In this document: one piece after another, positions 46,774 through 55,864 of the stretch
Numbering within the stretch: position 1 is the stretch's first letter
How the letters are laid out: every line of letters begins with the position of its first letter
Origin: Hymenobacter sp. PAMC 26628
GTDB lineage: Bacteria > Bacteroidota > Bacteroidia > Cytophagales > Hymenobacteraceae
DNA: 64,000 bases
Direction: 5' to 3'
Assembly: GCF_001562275.1 (NCBI RefSeq)
Contig: NZ_CP014304.1
Span: forward strand, 1,364,001-1,428,000
Notes under the pieces: model-generated
The model's input: only the letters and a program-made list of their open reading frames with translations
Database searches by the model: none
Told to the model about the DNA's origin: nothing
Program-made: the position numbers and the translations under genes

Positions 46774-49587
46774 CTACCGCCGCACCACGCCGCGCGCCAG
46801 CACGCCGCCCGTGCCCAGGGCCCTGACCGTGTAGAGGCCCGGGGCCAAGCCGCTCAAATCCAGCTCGGCGGAAGCGCCGCTGCTGGGGCGGCGCAGCACC
46901 GTTTGGCCCAGGGCGTTCAGCACTTGGATTTCGGTGAGGCCGAAGCTGGGGGGCAGCTCTAGGCGCAGGGGGCCGGCGGTGGGGTTGGGGAAGGCGGCGA
47001 AGCCGGGGGCCCCGGCGATGGCCCGCGTGGGCAGCACGATGGCGTAGGCGAGGCGGGCCGCGTCGGCGGCGGCTTGCAGCTCGGGCAGGGAGCGGGCAGC
47101 CAGCACGGCGAAGGTTACTAGCACCGAATCGCCGGGGGCCAGGCGGGCGAGGCGGGTGCCGACTACCTGCGACACGTCGGCCCCGGCGGGCAGGCCGGCG
47201 GTGCGCTGGGCGCGGGCCGTGCCGCTGCTCACGGTGAGGTATTTCTCGGCGGGCGAGAAGCCGTCGGCCAGGCGCACGGGGCTGCCGGCGGGGGCGTTGT
47301 TGTCGAACGAGTATACGGCTGGGGCCCCGCCGCGCAGTAGCTGCACGCCGGCGTACACGCGGGCTGCCGCGGGGTCGTAGCAGTAGCCCAGGGCGCGGGC
47401 AGAGTCGTAGGCGGCGGCGTTGCGGCCGGGCACGCCGGGCAGGTCCCAGTCCATGAACAGGCCGGCGCACAAGGGTTTCAGGGTGTCGGCGGTGAGGTTG
47501 CGCAAAGTGTATTCTAGTACTATAAAGTCTTTGCGCGAAGCCGTGGCCCAGGCGTAGGCGCGCTGCCGCACGCCCACGCCCACCGAACGCGCTGGGGCCC
47601 CGGCCACGGGCACCGTGTCCTGGAACGCGCCCCGGGCCAGCTGGTCGGCCCGGGGCCCCGCAGGCGCGAAACCGATTTGCGCCACGCGGAAAAACGACTG
47701 CCGGACGTTGTTGCCGCTGGTGCGCAGGCGGTCGGCCACCCGGGTGGGGGAGGTGGCCAGCAGCAACCCGCCCTCGCTGAGCAGGGGCCCTTCGCCTTGG
47801 TACAGGGCGCCGTCACCAAGAGTGGCGGCGAGGTCGTCGTAGCCCAGCTTGCCGCGGCTGGTCACGGTCAGGCTGAGGTCGCCGGCGTCGAGGGTCACAT
47901 AGTCGGGGTTCAGCAGCAGCTCTACAAACTGGTCGGTTTGGTAGCCATCGGCGGCCGTGAGGCGGTAGCGCAGCGTGGCCGTAGCGTTGAGCGGCACGCC
48001 AGTGGCGGCCACGGCCAGGGCGAAGGGCGCGGCCGTGTTGTCGGCGGTGGCCAGGGTCGGCAGGCCGCCCACGGCAAACGTGCCTTGCGTTACCAACACG
48101 TAGGGCGAGAGGGAGGTGAGCGTGACGGTGAGGCCGGCCACGGGTTGCAGCAGGTTTTGCACGGTGGCCACGAGGCGCAGGGTGGTGCCGGGTGCGTAGG
48201 CCCGCCGCAGCGGAGCAAAAGTGCCAGCCGTCACGCGCACTTCACGGGCGGGCGCGGCCACGGCCCGGTACATGTTCAGGCGTCCGGTGCCCAGGCGGCC
48301 CGCGTACGCGGCGTTGCCGGCCACGGCATCAACCGGGTCGGCAGTTTGGCGCAGCTGGGCGGCCACCTGGGCGGCGGTGTAGGCCGGGAACCGCTGGCGC
48401 ACCAGCGCCGCGCCCGCCGCCACCAGCGGCGCCGCAAACGAGGTGCCGCCCACGGCGATGTAGTCGGCATCGGGGGCCCCCGACGAGGTGGTGCCCTGGT
48501 AGCCGTAAGTGGTGAGGATGTTGTCGCCGGGGGCCATCAAATCGACGCGCCGGGAGAAGGTGGCGCTGGCAGTTTTCTGGTCGCGCTCGTTGACGCCCGA
48601 CACCGAGATAACGTGCTCGTAGGAAGCAGGGTAGAAGCGCAGGTCGGCGTTGGTATTGCCGGCGGCGGCCACCAGCACGGCGTCGCGGTTCACGGCGGCG
48701 TAAGTGCATACATCCTGCTCGAACTGGGAGTAGCCGCCCGTGCCGCCCCACGACATGTTGATAACCCGGCAGCCGTGGTCGGCGGCGTACACAATGGCCT
48801 CGTAACCCGCAAACGCGCCCCTGGCCACGTTGGGGTAGATGTTCAGGGGCATAAAACGGCAGTTGAGGCCCGCGCCCGCGATGCCGCGGCCGTTGTCGGG
48901 GGTGGCGGCGCACACGCCCGCCGCCAGCGTGCCGTGAATGATGGTGGCGTCGAAGCCCGCGTCGTTGTCGCCGTTGGCCAGGTCCCAGCCCGTGAAATTG
49001 TCCACGTAGCCGTCGTGGTCGTCGTCGATGCCGTTGATAGGGTCGGCGTAGTTGTGCTTCACGTGGGCCCGCAGGTCTTCGTGGGTGAGGCGCACCCCGC
49101 CGTCGGTGATACCGATGACCAGCGTGCTGTCGCCGCGCACCACGTCCCAGGCCCGGTAGGCCCGGATTTGCTTGAGGTAAAACTGCCCTTGCGTAAGGTC
49201 GGTGAGGGTCGAGTCGGCCCGCGGGTCGTTGGGCTGGTACAGCGGCGCGCGCACGTACAGGGGCTCCACGTAGTCTACTTCGCCCGTGCCCAGCAGCACC
49301 TTGCGGGCCCGGGCGAGGGGCAGGCCGGGCGGCACGGCCACCTCGTACACGGCCAGCAAATCCACGGCCCCAAGCTTCTCCAAGTCAAGCGGCAGCGCGT
49401 ACGGAAATTTCTGGTGATATTCCGTGGCCCCGAGTTGCCGCAGGGCCCCGGCCAGCGCGGTGGGCGTGCCCCCGGGCCGCAGCTTCAGCACCAGGCGGCC
49501 GGGGATGGTGGGCGGCGCGGCACTGGCCGGGGCCCCCACCAGCCAAAAACACAGCAGTAAATAACAGATACGTAATAATTTAGCCAT
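46774..49587 (-). CDS. Subtilisin-family serine protease with T9SS type A sorting domain
   Basis: 937 residues from the ATG at 49587 (a GTG five codons upstream is less likely). Signal peptide about 1-24 (APASA), an inhibitor/propeptide-like region (about 28-125), then the S8 catalytic domain with Asp162 (ITDGG), His218 (IIHGT) and Ser383 (GGTSFAAP). A large beta-rich region follows (about 430-850). The last about 75 residues form the T9SS sorting domain (IQVLNALGQTVL ... LAPGLYTVRALG). It is a surface or secreted protease exported by T9SS. A GC hairpin (46752-46771) follows the stop. Confidence 0.93.
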   Translation of the reverse strand: MAKLLRICYLLLCFWLVGAPASAAPPTIPGRLVLKLRPGGTPTALAGALRQLGATEYHQKFPYALPLDLEKLGAVDLLAVYEVAVPPGLPLARARKVLLGTGEVDYVEPLYVRAPLYQPNDPRADSTLTDLTQGQFYLKQIRAYRAWDVVRGDSTLVIGITDGGVRLTHEDLRAHVKHNYADPINGIDDDHDGYVDNFTGWDLANGDNDAGFDATIIHGTLAAGVCAATPDNGRGIAGAGLNCRFMPLNIYPNVARGAFAGYEAIVYAADHGCRVINMSWGGTGGYSQFEQDVCTYAAVNRDAVLVAAAGNTNADLRFYPASYEHVISVSGVNERDQKTASATFSRRVDLMAPGDNILTTYGYQGTTSSGAPDADYIAVGGTSFAAPLVAAGAALVRQRFPAYTAAQVAAQLRQTADPVDAVAGNAAYAGRLGTGRLNMYRAVAAPAREVRVTAGTFAPLRRAYAPGTTLRLVATVQNLLQPVAGLTVTLTSLSPYVLVTQGTFAVGGLPTLATADNTAAPFALAVAATGVPLNATATLRYRLTAADGYQTDQFVELLLNPDYVTLDAGDLSLTVTSRGKLGYDDLAATLGDGALYQGEGPLLSEGGLLLATSPTRVADRLRTSGNNVRQSFFRVAQIGFAPAGPRADQLARGAFQDTVPVAGAPARSVGVGVRQRAYAWATASRKDFIVLEYTLRNLTADTLKPLCAGLFMDWDLPGVPGRNAAAYDSARALGYCYDPAAARVYAGVQLLRGGAPAVYSFDNNAPAGSPVRLADGFSPAEKYLTVSSGTARAQRTAGLPAGADVSQVVGTRLARLAPGDSVLVTFAVLAARSLPELQAAADAARLAYAIVLPTRAIAGAPGFAAFPNPTAGPLRLELPPSFGLTEIQVLNALGQTVLRRPSSGASAELDLSGLAPGLYTVRALGTGGVLARGVVRR

Positions 49588-49801
49588 ATTTCGATAAGTC
49601 ACGGGCGCAGGTGAAAGCCCTGATTATCGGTAAAATACGGAAATATTTTGCCCACTTGCGAAGCACCGCATCCCGCAATTCTGCAAATTTTTTCGTCGTG
49701 TTGCCAGGTTGCTATTTTTTCTCCAAAATGCCAAATGAAAAACGCCACTGGGCCCCCCGTTAGCTTGGGGCCCCCACCTGCGTCGGCGCTACAAGCCGGC
49801 G
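49588..49801. other. Intergenic region upstream of the subtilase
   Basis: 214 bp, AT-rich near the subtilase start and carrying its promoter presumably; no TAnnTTTG box with proper spacing was found. Confidence 0.4.
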
Positions 49802-50092
49802 CTATAAAATGTTGCGCAAATCCTCGCGTAGCGCCTCGATGCCGCGCCAGATGCTGGCCCAGGCCCCCGGCTCGGCCGCGCCGGCGCTGGCGTGCTCCGT
49901 GAGCTGGGTGGCGAGGCGGGCGCGCTTGGCTTCGAGGGCGTCGGCGTGGGCCTGGTACGTGGCAGGCGAGCCGGCGGCCGTGGCGTAGGCGCGCTGGCGC
50001 AGGGTGTGGATTTTGGCGTCCAGCTCGTCAAGGGCCCGGCGCAAGTCGGCGGCGGAAAGGTGCGGGACGGGGGCAGCGGGCGAGTTGGACAT
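49802..50092 (-). CDS. Small Ala-rich helical protein, unknown function
   Basis: 96 residues. Mostly helical with a likely coiled coil (LRRALDELDAKIHTLRQRAY, about residues 17-36; and 50-68) and a C-terminal WRGIEALREDLRNIL helix. No signal peptide or catalytic motif. I do not recognise the family. It lies 52 bp downstream of another minus-strand unknown gene and may be cotranscribed with it. Confidence 0.65.
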   Translation of the reverse strand: MSNSPAAPVPHLSAADLRRALDELDAKIHTLRQRAYATAAGSPATYQAHADALEAKRARLATQLTEHASAGAAEPGAWASIWRGIEALREDLRNIL

Positions 50093-50144
50093 GGCGCGGG
50101 GTGGGAAAGTGCAAACCCAATGTACTACACCGGCTCTGAAAACG

Positions 50145-50702
50145 CTACCCGGGGCCCCAAGTACGCGGCAGGCCCGCCTCGCGGGCCAGCGGCGCGGCCC
50201 CCGACTCCCACAGGGCCCCCAGCACGCCGGTGGCGGCAGCAGCCAGCTCCAGGTGGTAGTCGGCGTGCAGGCGGTGGCTGAGCTTGAGGGCCTCCTGGGC
50301 GCGGCGCACCAGGTGCTGGAGCAGCGGCTGGGTGGGGCCGTGCAGCCGCGCCACGGTGGGGCCCTGGTGCCGGAACACGTTGGCCAGCAGGCGCCAGCTC
50401 AGCTCGGCCTCGCCAAAGGCGTCGTCGGTAACCTTGGCGTGGTAACCCAGCCGGGCCTGCACCTGGCGCAGCACCACCAGCAAGTCGTTGGGCGTGTGGT
50501 GGAAGCCCCGCACCGGGTCGTCGACCAGCGCGCGCAGGGCAGCGCGGCGGGTTTCCAGCGCGTCGGGGCCTTCCAGCAGGCGGTAGGCGAGCTGCTCGGT
50601 CAGCACCGCGTCCTGCGCCACGAGGCGGGCCAGGAGTTGGTCTTTCTCCTTCTGCGGCAGTTGGAACAAGGCTTTGCGCAGGTCGGGCGGAAGGGCGGGC
50701 AT
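50145..50702 (-). CDS. Cytoplasmic helical protein, unknown function
   Basis: 185 residues, almost entirely helical, no membrane segment or Cys. The pattern LRKALFQLPQKEKDQLLARLVAQD at the N-terminus suggests a helical bundle; overall composition is typical of a cytoplasmic protein. Possibly in one unit with the small gene downstream and the membrane protein upstream (both -). No function can be assigned. Confidence 0.65.
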   Translation of the reverse strand: MPALPPDLRKALFQLPQKEKDQLLARLVAQDAVLTEQLAYRLLEGPDALETRRAALRALVDDPVRGFHHTPNDLLVVLRQVQARLGYHAKVTDDAFGEAELSWRLLANVFRHQGPTVARLHGPTQPLLQHLVRRAQEALKLSHRLHADYHLELAAAATGVLGALWESGAAPLAREAGLPRTWGPG

Positions 50703-50744
50703 TCGGGAAGGGCTAAGCGGTTGCGTTCCGCCGAATAACGTGCG

Positions 50745-51491
50745 TTACGGCGCTTGGGTGGCGCGCCGGGGCCCTACCAAGCGCCAGCCGCCCAGCATAA
50801 CAATTGCCGCGAGGAACCAAGCGGAAACGCGCCACTCGGGTTGCAGCAGGGGCCGTAGCCATGCGAAGCGCCAGAATGGAATTGAAGGCGGCATGGACGG
50901 AATAACATCTTCCGTCCTGATGCACCCAACTATACTGCCATGATGCGTTTTTCCATCAGAGTACCACGTGACGCTGTTGAAATCAAAATTTGCTGGGCGA
51001 CGTCGCTCATGGATTTCGGTGAGTGCATAAAAGGTGATGGGTTTGTGTACAATGTCAAACCAATACCTCCTGACATTTTCACGGACCATTAAGTCTAGCA
51101 CAAAGATCAAATCTTTATAGCGAGCCGTTTGTGTAAAGCGTACCCGTACCCTCCCCTGGTGCGCAGAGTCAGCCATTATGGTGCGTACATCATTTGTTAT
51201 GCTGGCGTGTTCGCGCGCGACATTTTCAGGTTTCCCAGTGATGTAAGTGTTACGCCAAGGGCCCATAGCGCGAACTTTAGCTGCTAAATAAGGTAGCGAG
51301 TAAGGACTGAAGTCCGGGTGATCAGGCCGTGGAAGCACTAGCATTGTTAACCGTAGCATGGTTCTCGGCTTCAACCGTTCCTGCCAGGGCCCCAGCACCA
51401 CGCAGCCCAGCCACAGCAGCCCTGCCAGTGCCAACAGGCCCGGCGGGAACAGCAGCGGGCGGCGGTGGCGGCGGGGCAGGTAGAAGTGCAT
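50745..51491 (-). CDS. Membrane protein with extracytoplasmic domain, unknown function
   Basis: 248 residues with an N-terminal (about 14-34) and a C-terminal (about 218-238) membrane helix enclosing a soluble domain. The middle of the gene is noticeably lower in GC than both flanks (about 50900-51330), which may indicate transfer or relaxed selection. No motif was recognised. It is divergent from the TonB receptor gene. Confidence 0.7.
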   Translation of the reverse strand: MHFYLPRRHRRPLLFPPGLLALAGLLWLGCVVLGPWQERLKPRTMLRLTMLVLPRPDHPDFSPYSLPYLAAKVRAMGPWRNTYITGKPENVAREHASITNDVRTIMADSAHQGRVRVRFTQTARYKDLIFVLDLMVRENVRRYWFDIVHKPITFYALTEIHERRRPANFDFNSVTWYSDGKTHHGSIVGCIRTEDVIPSMPPSIPFWRFAWLRPLLQPEWRVSAWFLAAIVMLGGWRLVGPRRATQAP

Positions 51492-51605
51492 GGGGCGAAA
51501 GCGTTAAAACGTGAGGCGGCGGTGAAATTAATGCGGCCAACGACGGCGCTCTGCGGAAAATTGCCGTATCGGGCCCCGGGGCCCCGCCCGCTGTTACTGA
51601 TACAT

Positions 51606-53714
51606 ATGACGCTTCGCTACTTTCTGTTGCTGCTGGCCCCGCTGGGGGCCCGGGCCCAAACCGCCGCCCCGCCGCTGCCCGATACCGCCCGCACCGTGCG
51701 CCTGCCCGACGTGCCCGTGACCGGCTACGGCCAGCGGCTGCCGCTGCGCCGCACCGCCGCCGCCATTGGCGTCATTGACGCCCAGACGATTGACCGCTTC
51801 AACCCCGCCGCCCTCACCCAGGCCGTGAACACGCTGCCCGGCGTGCGGCTGGAGGAGCGCGCCACCGCCAGCTACCGCCTCAGCATCCGGGGCAGCACGC
51901 TGCGCTCGCCCTTCGGGGTGCGCAACGTGAAGACGTACTACAACGGCATTCCCTTCACCGACGCGGGCGGCACCACGCCGCTCAACCTGCTCGACCCCGC
52001 CATCATTGGCCGGCTGGAGGTGGTGAAGGGCCCCGGCGGCAGCGTGTACGGGGCCGGCACCGGCGGCGTGGCCTTGTTTGAAACGCCCGCCGTGGCCGCT
52101 GGCACCGCCCGCGCCAGTGCCGGGGCCACCGTGGGTAGCTACGGCCTGCTGCGCTACGGCGCTACCGCCGAAGCCGCGGGCCCCACCAGCGCCGTGCGCG
52201 CCCAGTACGCCCACCAGCAGCTCGACGGCTACCGCCAGCAAAGCAATTTGCGCCGCGACGTGCTGGCCCTCGACGCCCGCACCGCCGCCGGCGACAAAAC
52301 CACCCTGGCCGCCCATTTTCTCTACACCGACATTAATTACCAGCTGCCCGGGGGCCTCACCCGGGCCCAGTTCGAGGCCGACCCGCGGCAGGCCCGGCCG
52401 GGCGCCGCCGCCGCGCCCGGCACCGTGGCCCAGCGCACGTTCTACGCCTCGCGCACGGCCCTGCTGGGCCTCACCCACACGTACCAGTTCTCGGATGCGC
52501 TGGGGCTCGAAACCACGCTCTACGGCAGCGGCACGGCCATTCGCACGCCGTACCTGGTTGACTACGAGCGCGACACCGGCCTGGGCCTGGGCGGGCGTAC
52601 CGCCCTGCGCTACCGCACCGCGCTGGCCGGGCGCGTGCTGCGCCTGCAAGCCGGCGGCGAGTACCAGTTTGGCTTCGTGGACGGCCGCAGCTACGCCAAC
52701 CTGGCCGGCACGCCCGGGGCCCTGCGCTACAACGACGAAATCACGACCACCACCGGCTTTGCCTTCGCGCAGGCCGACTACGAGTTGCCCGCCGGCCTGT
52801 TCCTGACGGTGGCCGCCAGCTACAACCGCCTGCACTACAACATCGAGCGCGTGAGCGACGCCCTCGCGCGGCCCGACGCCTACCGCTTCCAGCGCAGCTT
52901 CCGGCCCGAGGTGTCGCCCCGGGTGGCGCTGCTCAAGGAGTTCAGCCCCGCCGCCTCGGTCTACGCCAGCGTGAGCACTGGTTTCTCGCCGCCCACGGTG
53001 GAGGAGATCCGGCCCTCCGACGGCAGCCTGAACGGCGGCTTGCAGGCCGAGCGCGGCGTGAGCTACGAGGTGGGGGCCCGGGGCGGCTTCTTCGCCAACC
53101 GGCTGCGCTACGAGGTGGCCGTGTTCGATTTTGAGCTGCGCCAAACTATCACCAGCAGCACCACCGCCCAGGGCATCGCCGTGTTCAACAACGCCGGCGC
53201 TACCCACCAGCGCGGCGTGGAGGCCGGCCTCAGCGGCTGGTTGTGGCAGCCGGCGGACGCGCCGGGGGCCCCCGGCCAGGGCCCCCGCGGCCTGCGCGCC
53301 TGGGCCAGCTTTGCCTACAACAACTTCCGCTTCGGCAGCGCCTACGTGGGCGCGGGCGGCGATGCCAGCGGCAACCGCCTACCCGGCACGGCTCCCCAAA
53401 CCCTCAGCGCGGGCCTCGATTTCAGCGAGCGCACCGGCTTCTACCTCAGCCCTAGCCTCGGCCATCAAGCCAGCATCCAGCTCAACGACGCCAACTCTGC
53501 CGCCGCCGCAGGCTACTGGGTGTACGGGGCCCGCGGCGGCTGGCGCCGCACCCTGGCCGGCCACCTGGCGGTCAACCTCTTCGCTGGCCTCGACAACGCC
53601 TTCGACCGCCGCTACAGCCTCGGCAACGACCTGAACGCCTTCGGAAACCGCTTCTTTCAGCCCGCGCCCGGCCGCAGCTACTACGGTGGGGCCCAGGTAG
53701 GCTGGGCCTGGTAG
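51606..53714 (+). CDS. TonB-dependent outer-membrane receptor
   Basis: 702 residues from the ATG at 51606; signal peptide about 1-18 (LGARAQ). Plug domain (about 35-150) with DAQTIDRFNPAALTQAVNTLPGV, RGSTLRSPFGVRNVKTYYNGIP and GPGGSVYGAGTGGV, then a 22-strand beta-barrel ending in an aromatic residue (GWAW). There is no carboxypeptidase-like N-terminal domain, so it is not a SusC type. Likely a siderophore or metal receptor. No SusD partner is adjacent. Confidence 0.92.
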   Translation: MTLRYFLLLLAPLGARAQTAAPPLPDTARTVRLPDVPVTGYGQRLPLRRTAAAIGVIDAQTIDRFNPAALTQAVNTLPGVRLEERATASYRLSIRGSTLRSPFGVRNVKTYYNGIPFTDAGGTTPLNLLDPAIIGRLEVVKGPGGSVYGAGTGGVALFETPAVAAGTARASAGATVGSYGLLRYGATAEAAGPTSAVRAQYAHQQLDGYRQQSNLRRDVLALDARTAAGDKTTLAAHFLYTDINYQLPGGLTRAQFEADPRQARPGAAAAPGTVAQRTFYASRTALLGLTHTYQFSDALGLETTLYGSGTAIRTPYLVDYERDTGLGLGGRTALRYRTALAGRVLRLQAGGEYQFGFVDGRSYANLAGTPGALRYNDEITTTTGFAFAQADYELPAGLFLTVAASYNRLHYNIERVSDALARPDAYRFQRSFRPEVSPRVALLKEFSPAASVYASVSTGFSPPTVEEIRPSDGSLNGGLQAERGVSYEVGARGGFFANRLRYEVAVFDFELRQTITSSTTAQGIAVFNNAGATHQRGVEAGLSGWLWQPADAPGAPGQGPRGLRAWASFAYNNFRFGSAYVGAGGDASGNRLPGTAPQTLSAGLDFSERTGFYLSPSLGHQASIQLNDANSAAAAGYWVYGARGGWRRTLAGHLAVNLFAGLDNAFDRRYSLGNDLNAFGNRFFQPAPGRSYYGGAQVGWAW

Positions 53715-53735
53715 GGCGCCGAACAAAAGTTTACC

Positions 53736-53756
53736 AGATTAAGAGCATGACGGCCT
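53736..53756. repeat. Degenerate end of a dispersed palindromic repeat
   Basis: AGATTAAGAGCATGACGGCCT resembles the AGATGAGCATGACGGCCT end at 37708-37725 with a three-base insertion. It lies 21 bp after the TonB receptor stop. Confidence 0.4.
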
Positions 53757-53773
53757 ATGTGGACAATGTCATT

Positions 53774-53819
53774 ATATAAAAAGGGGCCCTGGCATAATTG
53801 CCAGGGCCCCTTTTTATAT
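53774..53819. terminator. Bidirectional terminator
   Basis: Perfect 21-bp arms (53774-53794 and 53799-53819) with a TAAT loop and A/T runs on both strands, between the TonB receptor (+) and the hydrophilic protein gene (-). Confidence 0.88.
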
Positions 53820-53833
53820 TAGTAAACTGCTGC

Positions 53834-54127
53834 CTATTTGGTCCCCTGCTCTTCGGGCAGGGTGAAAGCGCGGTCGCTGGGGTCGGTCAGCTCCTTGGGA
53901 AGCTCGTCGGGGTCCGACGATGTAAACTGGCCGTTTATGCGGTTGCTGATGGCCATTTCCTGCTCATCGTTGCGCAGCGAATCGTCCATCTCGTCGGCCA
54001 TTTCCTGGCCCGATGAGTTGTTGTTGTCGAGCTGCTGGCCGTAGGTGGCCGCGTCGAGCATGGGGGTGGAGAGGCCGTTTTCTTCGGGCTGTTCCTGCTG
54101 GTTGGCGTCGGGGGTATTGGGGGACAT
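53834..54127 (-). CDS. Small hydrophilic, probably disordered protein
   Basis: 97 residues from the ATG at 54127. Rich in Asn, Gln, Asp, Glu, Ser and Pro, with no hydrophobic core and no Cys or Trp, so probably intrinsically disordered. It is 61 bp downstream of another protein of the same kind, on the same strand. Such proteins are common near stress genes in Hymenobacter-like genomes, but the function is unknown. Confidence 0.65.
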   Translation of the reverse strand: MSPNTPDANQQEQPEENGLSTPMLDAATYGQQLDNNNSSGQEMADEMDDSLRNDEQEMAISNRINGQFTSSDPDELPKELTDPSDRAFTLPEEQGTK

Positions 54128-54188
54128 AGGAGGCAAGTAAGAGGTGGTGGGGCCCCGGGCGCGGGGCCCCTAAGGCAAGGTGGTCAGC

Positions 54189-54653
54189 TTACAGGGTGTT
54201 GGCCGATTTATCAGCGTCGCGGGCGTTGCGCTCGGCTTTTTCGGGCGTTTCGTGGTAGGGTTCGTTGTTAGAGCCGCCACCGGCATAGCGCGGATCGTCT
54301 TTTGCCCACGCGGCGCGCAGCTCGTCGGTGTCGGCGCCGCTGGCTTCAGCTTGGGCCACGCCCTGCGGGTCCTGGTTTTGCATAATGTGGCCGGGCTGGT
54401 CTTCCAGCTTGTCGGGGTGGGCCTTGGCTTCTTCGTCGTCGCGGATTGCGCTGAACTCGTCGGGGTTGTCGTTCGCCCCGCTGCGGCCTTCCGGTTTGTC
54501 GGCGGTTAGGGCAGGGCCGGCGGGCTTCCCAAAATCGCCGTACTGGGGCGTCGCAGCGGCGTTTTTGGCAGAGTCGTTGGGGTTGAGGTGGGCCTCCTGC
54601 GCGCGCTCCCGCTGGTCAGGGGCCGGCGTGTTGGTGGAATCTTGCGTATCCAT
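54189..54653 (-). CDS. Hydrophilic disordered protein (dehydrin-like composition)
   Basis: 154 residues from the ATG at 54653; a longer frame to 54716 lacks support. Very rich in Asp, Glu, Ala, Asn, Pro and Lys, no hydrophobic segment, recurrent short motifs such as DNPDE and KAERNARDADK. Composition recalls desiccation-related hydrophilins, but there is no homology signature that I can name. Confidence 0.65.
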   Translation of the reverse strand: MDTQDSTNTPAPDQRERAQEAHLNPNDSAKNAAATPQYGDFGKPAGPALTADKPEGRSGANDNPDEFSAIRDDEEAKAHPDKLEDQPGHIMQNQDPQGVAQAEASGADTDELRAAWAKDDPRYAGGGSNNEPYHETPEKAERNARDADKSANTL

Positions 54654-54796
54654 GGGAAAAGAAGAAGTATGCTGAATAAAGACCCAGCGGGTGGGAATTC
54701 TGCTCTGCTTACGCAATTCCGCCGCTGCCGTTCACGCGCCGCGCCCCAAACGCTACGTTTCCTGCTTTAAATCACAATCCTTCAATAGTTTCCCTC

Positions 54797-55075
54797 ATGC
54801 CCATTCAACACGACTCCGCCGCCCACCGCTTCACTGCCACCCAAGCTGCTGGCACCGGCGAACTGGTGTACGAACTGCCCAAAACCGGCGTCATCGACTT
54901 CGTGCACACCTTCGTTGATGAGTCTTTGCGCGGCCAGGGCGTGGCCGACGAGCTGGCCCAGGCCGGCCTGGCCTACGCCCGCGCCCAGCACCTGAAGGCC
55001 CGCACCTCGTGCGAGTTCATGGCCGCCTTCGCCCAGCGCCACCACGCTGAATACGCCGACGTGCTGGCTGCTTAG
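54797..55075 (+). CDS. GNAT-like N-acetyltransferase (YjdJ/COG2388 type)
   Basis: 92 residues. A compact GNAT fold of the YjdJ type: VYELPKTGVIDFVHTFVDESLRGQGVADEL contains the acetyl-CoA pyrophosphate loop R-G-Q-G-V-A, and CEFMAAF follows. The substrate of this family is not known. It is in its own unit, ending at a terminator shared with the convergent FAS1 gene. Confidence 0.88.
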   Translation: MPIQHDSAAHRFTATQAAGTGELVYELPKTGVIDFVHTFVDESLRGQGVADELAQAGLAYARAQHLKARTSCEFMAAFAQRHHAEYADVLAA

Positions 55076-55101
55076 GGCCCCCAGTATTTAATTTAATACA
55101 A

Positions 55102-55139
55102 AAAGAGGGCCCCGCCGGTAATCCGGCGGGGCCCTCTTT
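55102..55139. terminator. Bidirectional terminator between GNAT and FAS1 genes
   Basis: Perfect 17-bp GC-rich arms (55102-55118 and 55123-55139) with a TAAT loop, A-run before and T-run after. Confidence 0.88.
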
Positions 55140-55159
55140 ATTAACGGTGGCGAAGCAGC

Positions 55160-55864
55160 TTACTTGGTTGGCATCAGCACGGTGTCGATAACGTGAGTCA
55201 CGCCGTTCGAGTCCATGATGTTGGGGATGGTAATAGTGGCCATACCGCCTTTGGCATCGGTCAGCATCACTTTCTTGCCTTTTTTCGACACAGTCAGGTT
55301 CTCGCCTTCCACGGTGGTCAGCGTCTGGCCGTCCTTCAGGTCGGCAGCCATGAGGTGGCCGGGCACCACGTGGTAAGTAAGGATGGTGGTGAGCTTGTCC
55401 TTCATGTCGGGCTGCACCAGCTTGTCCACCGTGCCGGCGGGCAGCTTGTCGAAGGCCGCGTTGGTCGGGGCAAATACCGTGAAAGGGCCGGCGCTTTTCA
55501 GCGTTTCCACTAGGCCGGCGGCTTTCACGGCCGCCACCAGCGTGGTGTGGTCGCTCGAGTTTACCGCGTTGTCTACGATGTCTTTATCGGGCGTCATCAT
55601 GGCGCCGCCCACCATTACGCCTTGGCCCATGGCCATGCCTTTTTCACCCTTGCGGGGCTTGGTGGTAGCTTTCAGGCGGTCGCCGGCGTCGGTTTTGGCC
55701 TTTACCTTCATTTTGCCATCGTCGGCAACCTTGGTTTTGGTCATCACGCCGTCTTCCGTGGTCTTGGTTTTGTCGCCGCCGTCCGACACTTTGGTTTGGG
55801 CAAAAGCAGGAGCGGCAAAAGCGAAAGCGAGGCCGAGGGTGGCGAGGAAGTGTTTGGTGTTCAT
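55160..55864 (-). CDS. Secreted fasciclin (FAS1) domain protein
   Basis: 234 residues. Signal peptide about 1-22 (APAFAQ), a Lys/Asp-rich stretch with repeated KTK and DDGK units (about 25-75), then one FAS1 domain (about 95-232) with the conserved [25 protein letters not shown] and HVIDTVLMP motifs. FAS1 proteins act in adhesion or matrix binding. The long linker could hold it away from the surface. Confidence 0.92.
   Translation of the reverse strand: MNTKHFLATLGLAFAFAAPAFAQTKVSDGGDKTKTTEDGVMTKTKVADDGKMKVKAKTDAGDRLKATTKPRKGEKGMAMGQGVMVGGAMMTPDKDIVDNAVNSSDHTTLVAAVKAAGLVETLKSAGPFTVFAPTNAAFDKLPAGTVDKLVQPDMKDKLTTILTYHVVPGHLMAADLKDGQTLTTVEGENLTVSKKGKKVMLTDAKGGMATITIPNIMDSNGVTHVIDTVLMPTK

Noticed and set aside
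47677..49560. Plus-strand open frame (627 codons) opposite the subtilase
   Set aside because: Antisense artefact; the catalytic triad and sorting domain are on the minus strand.
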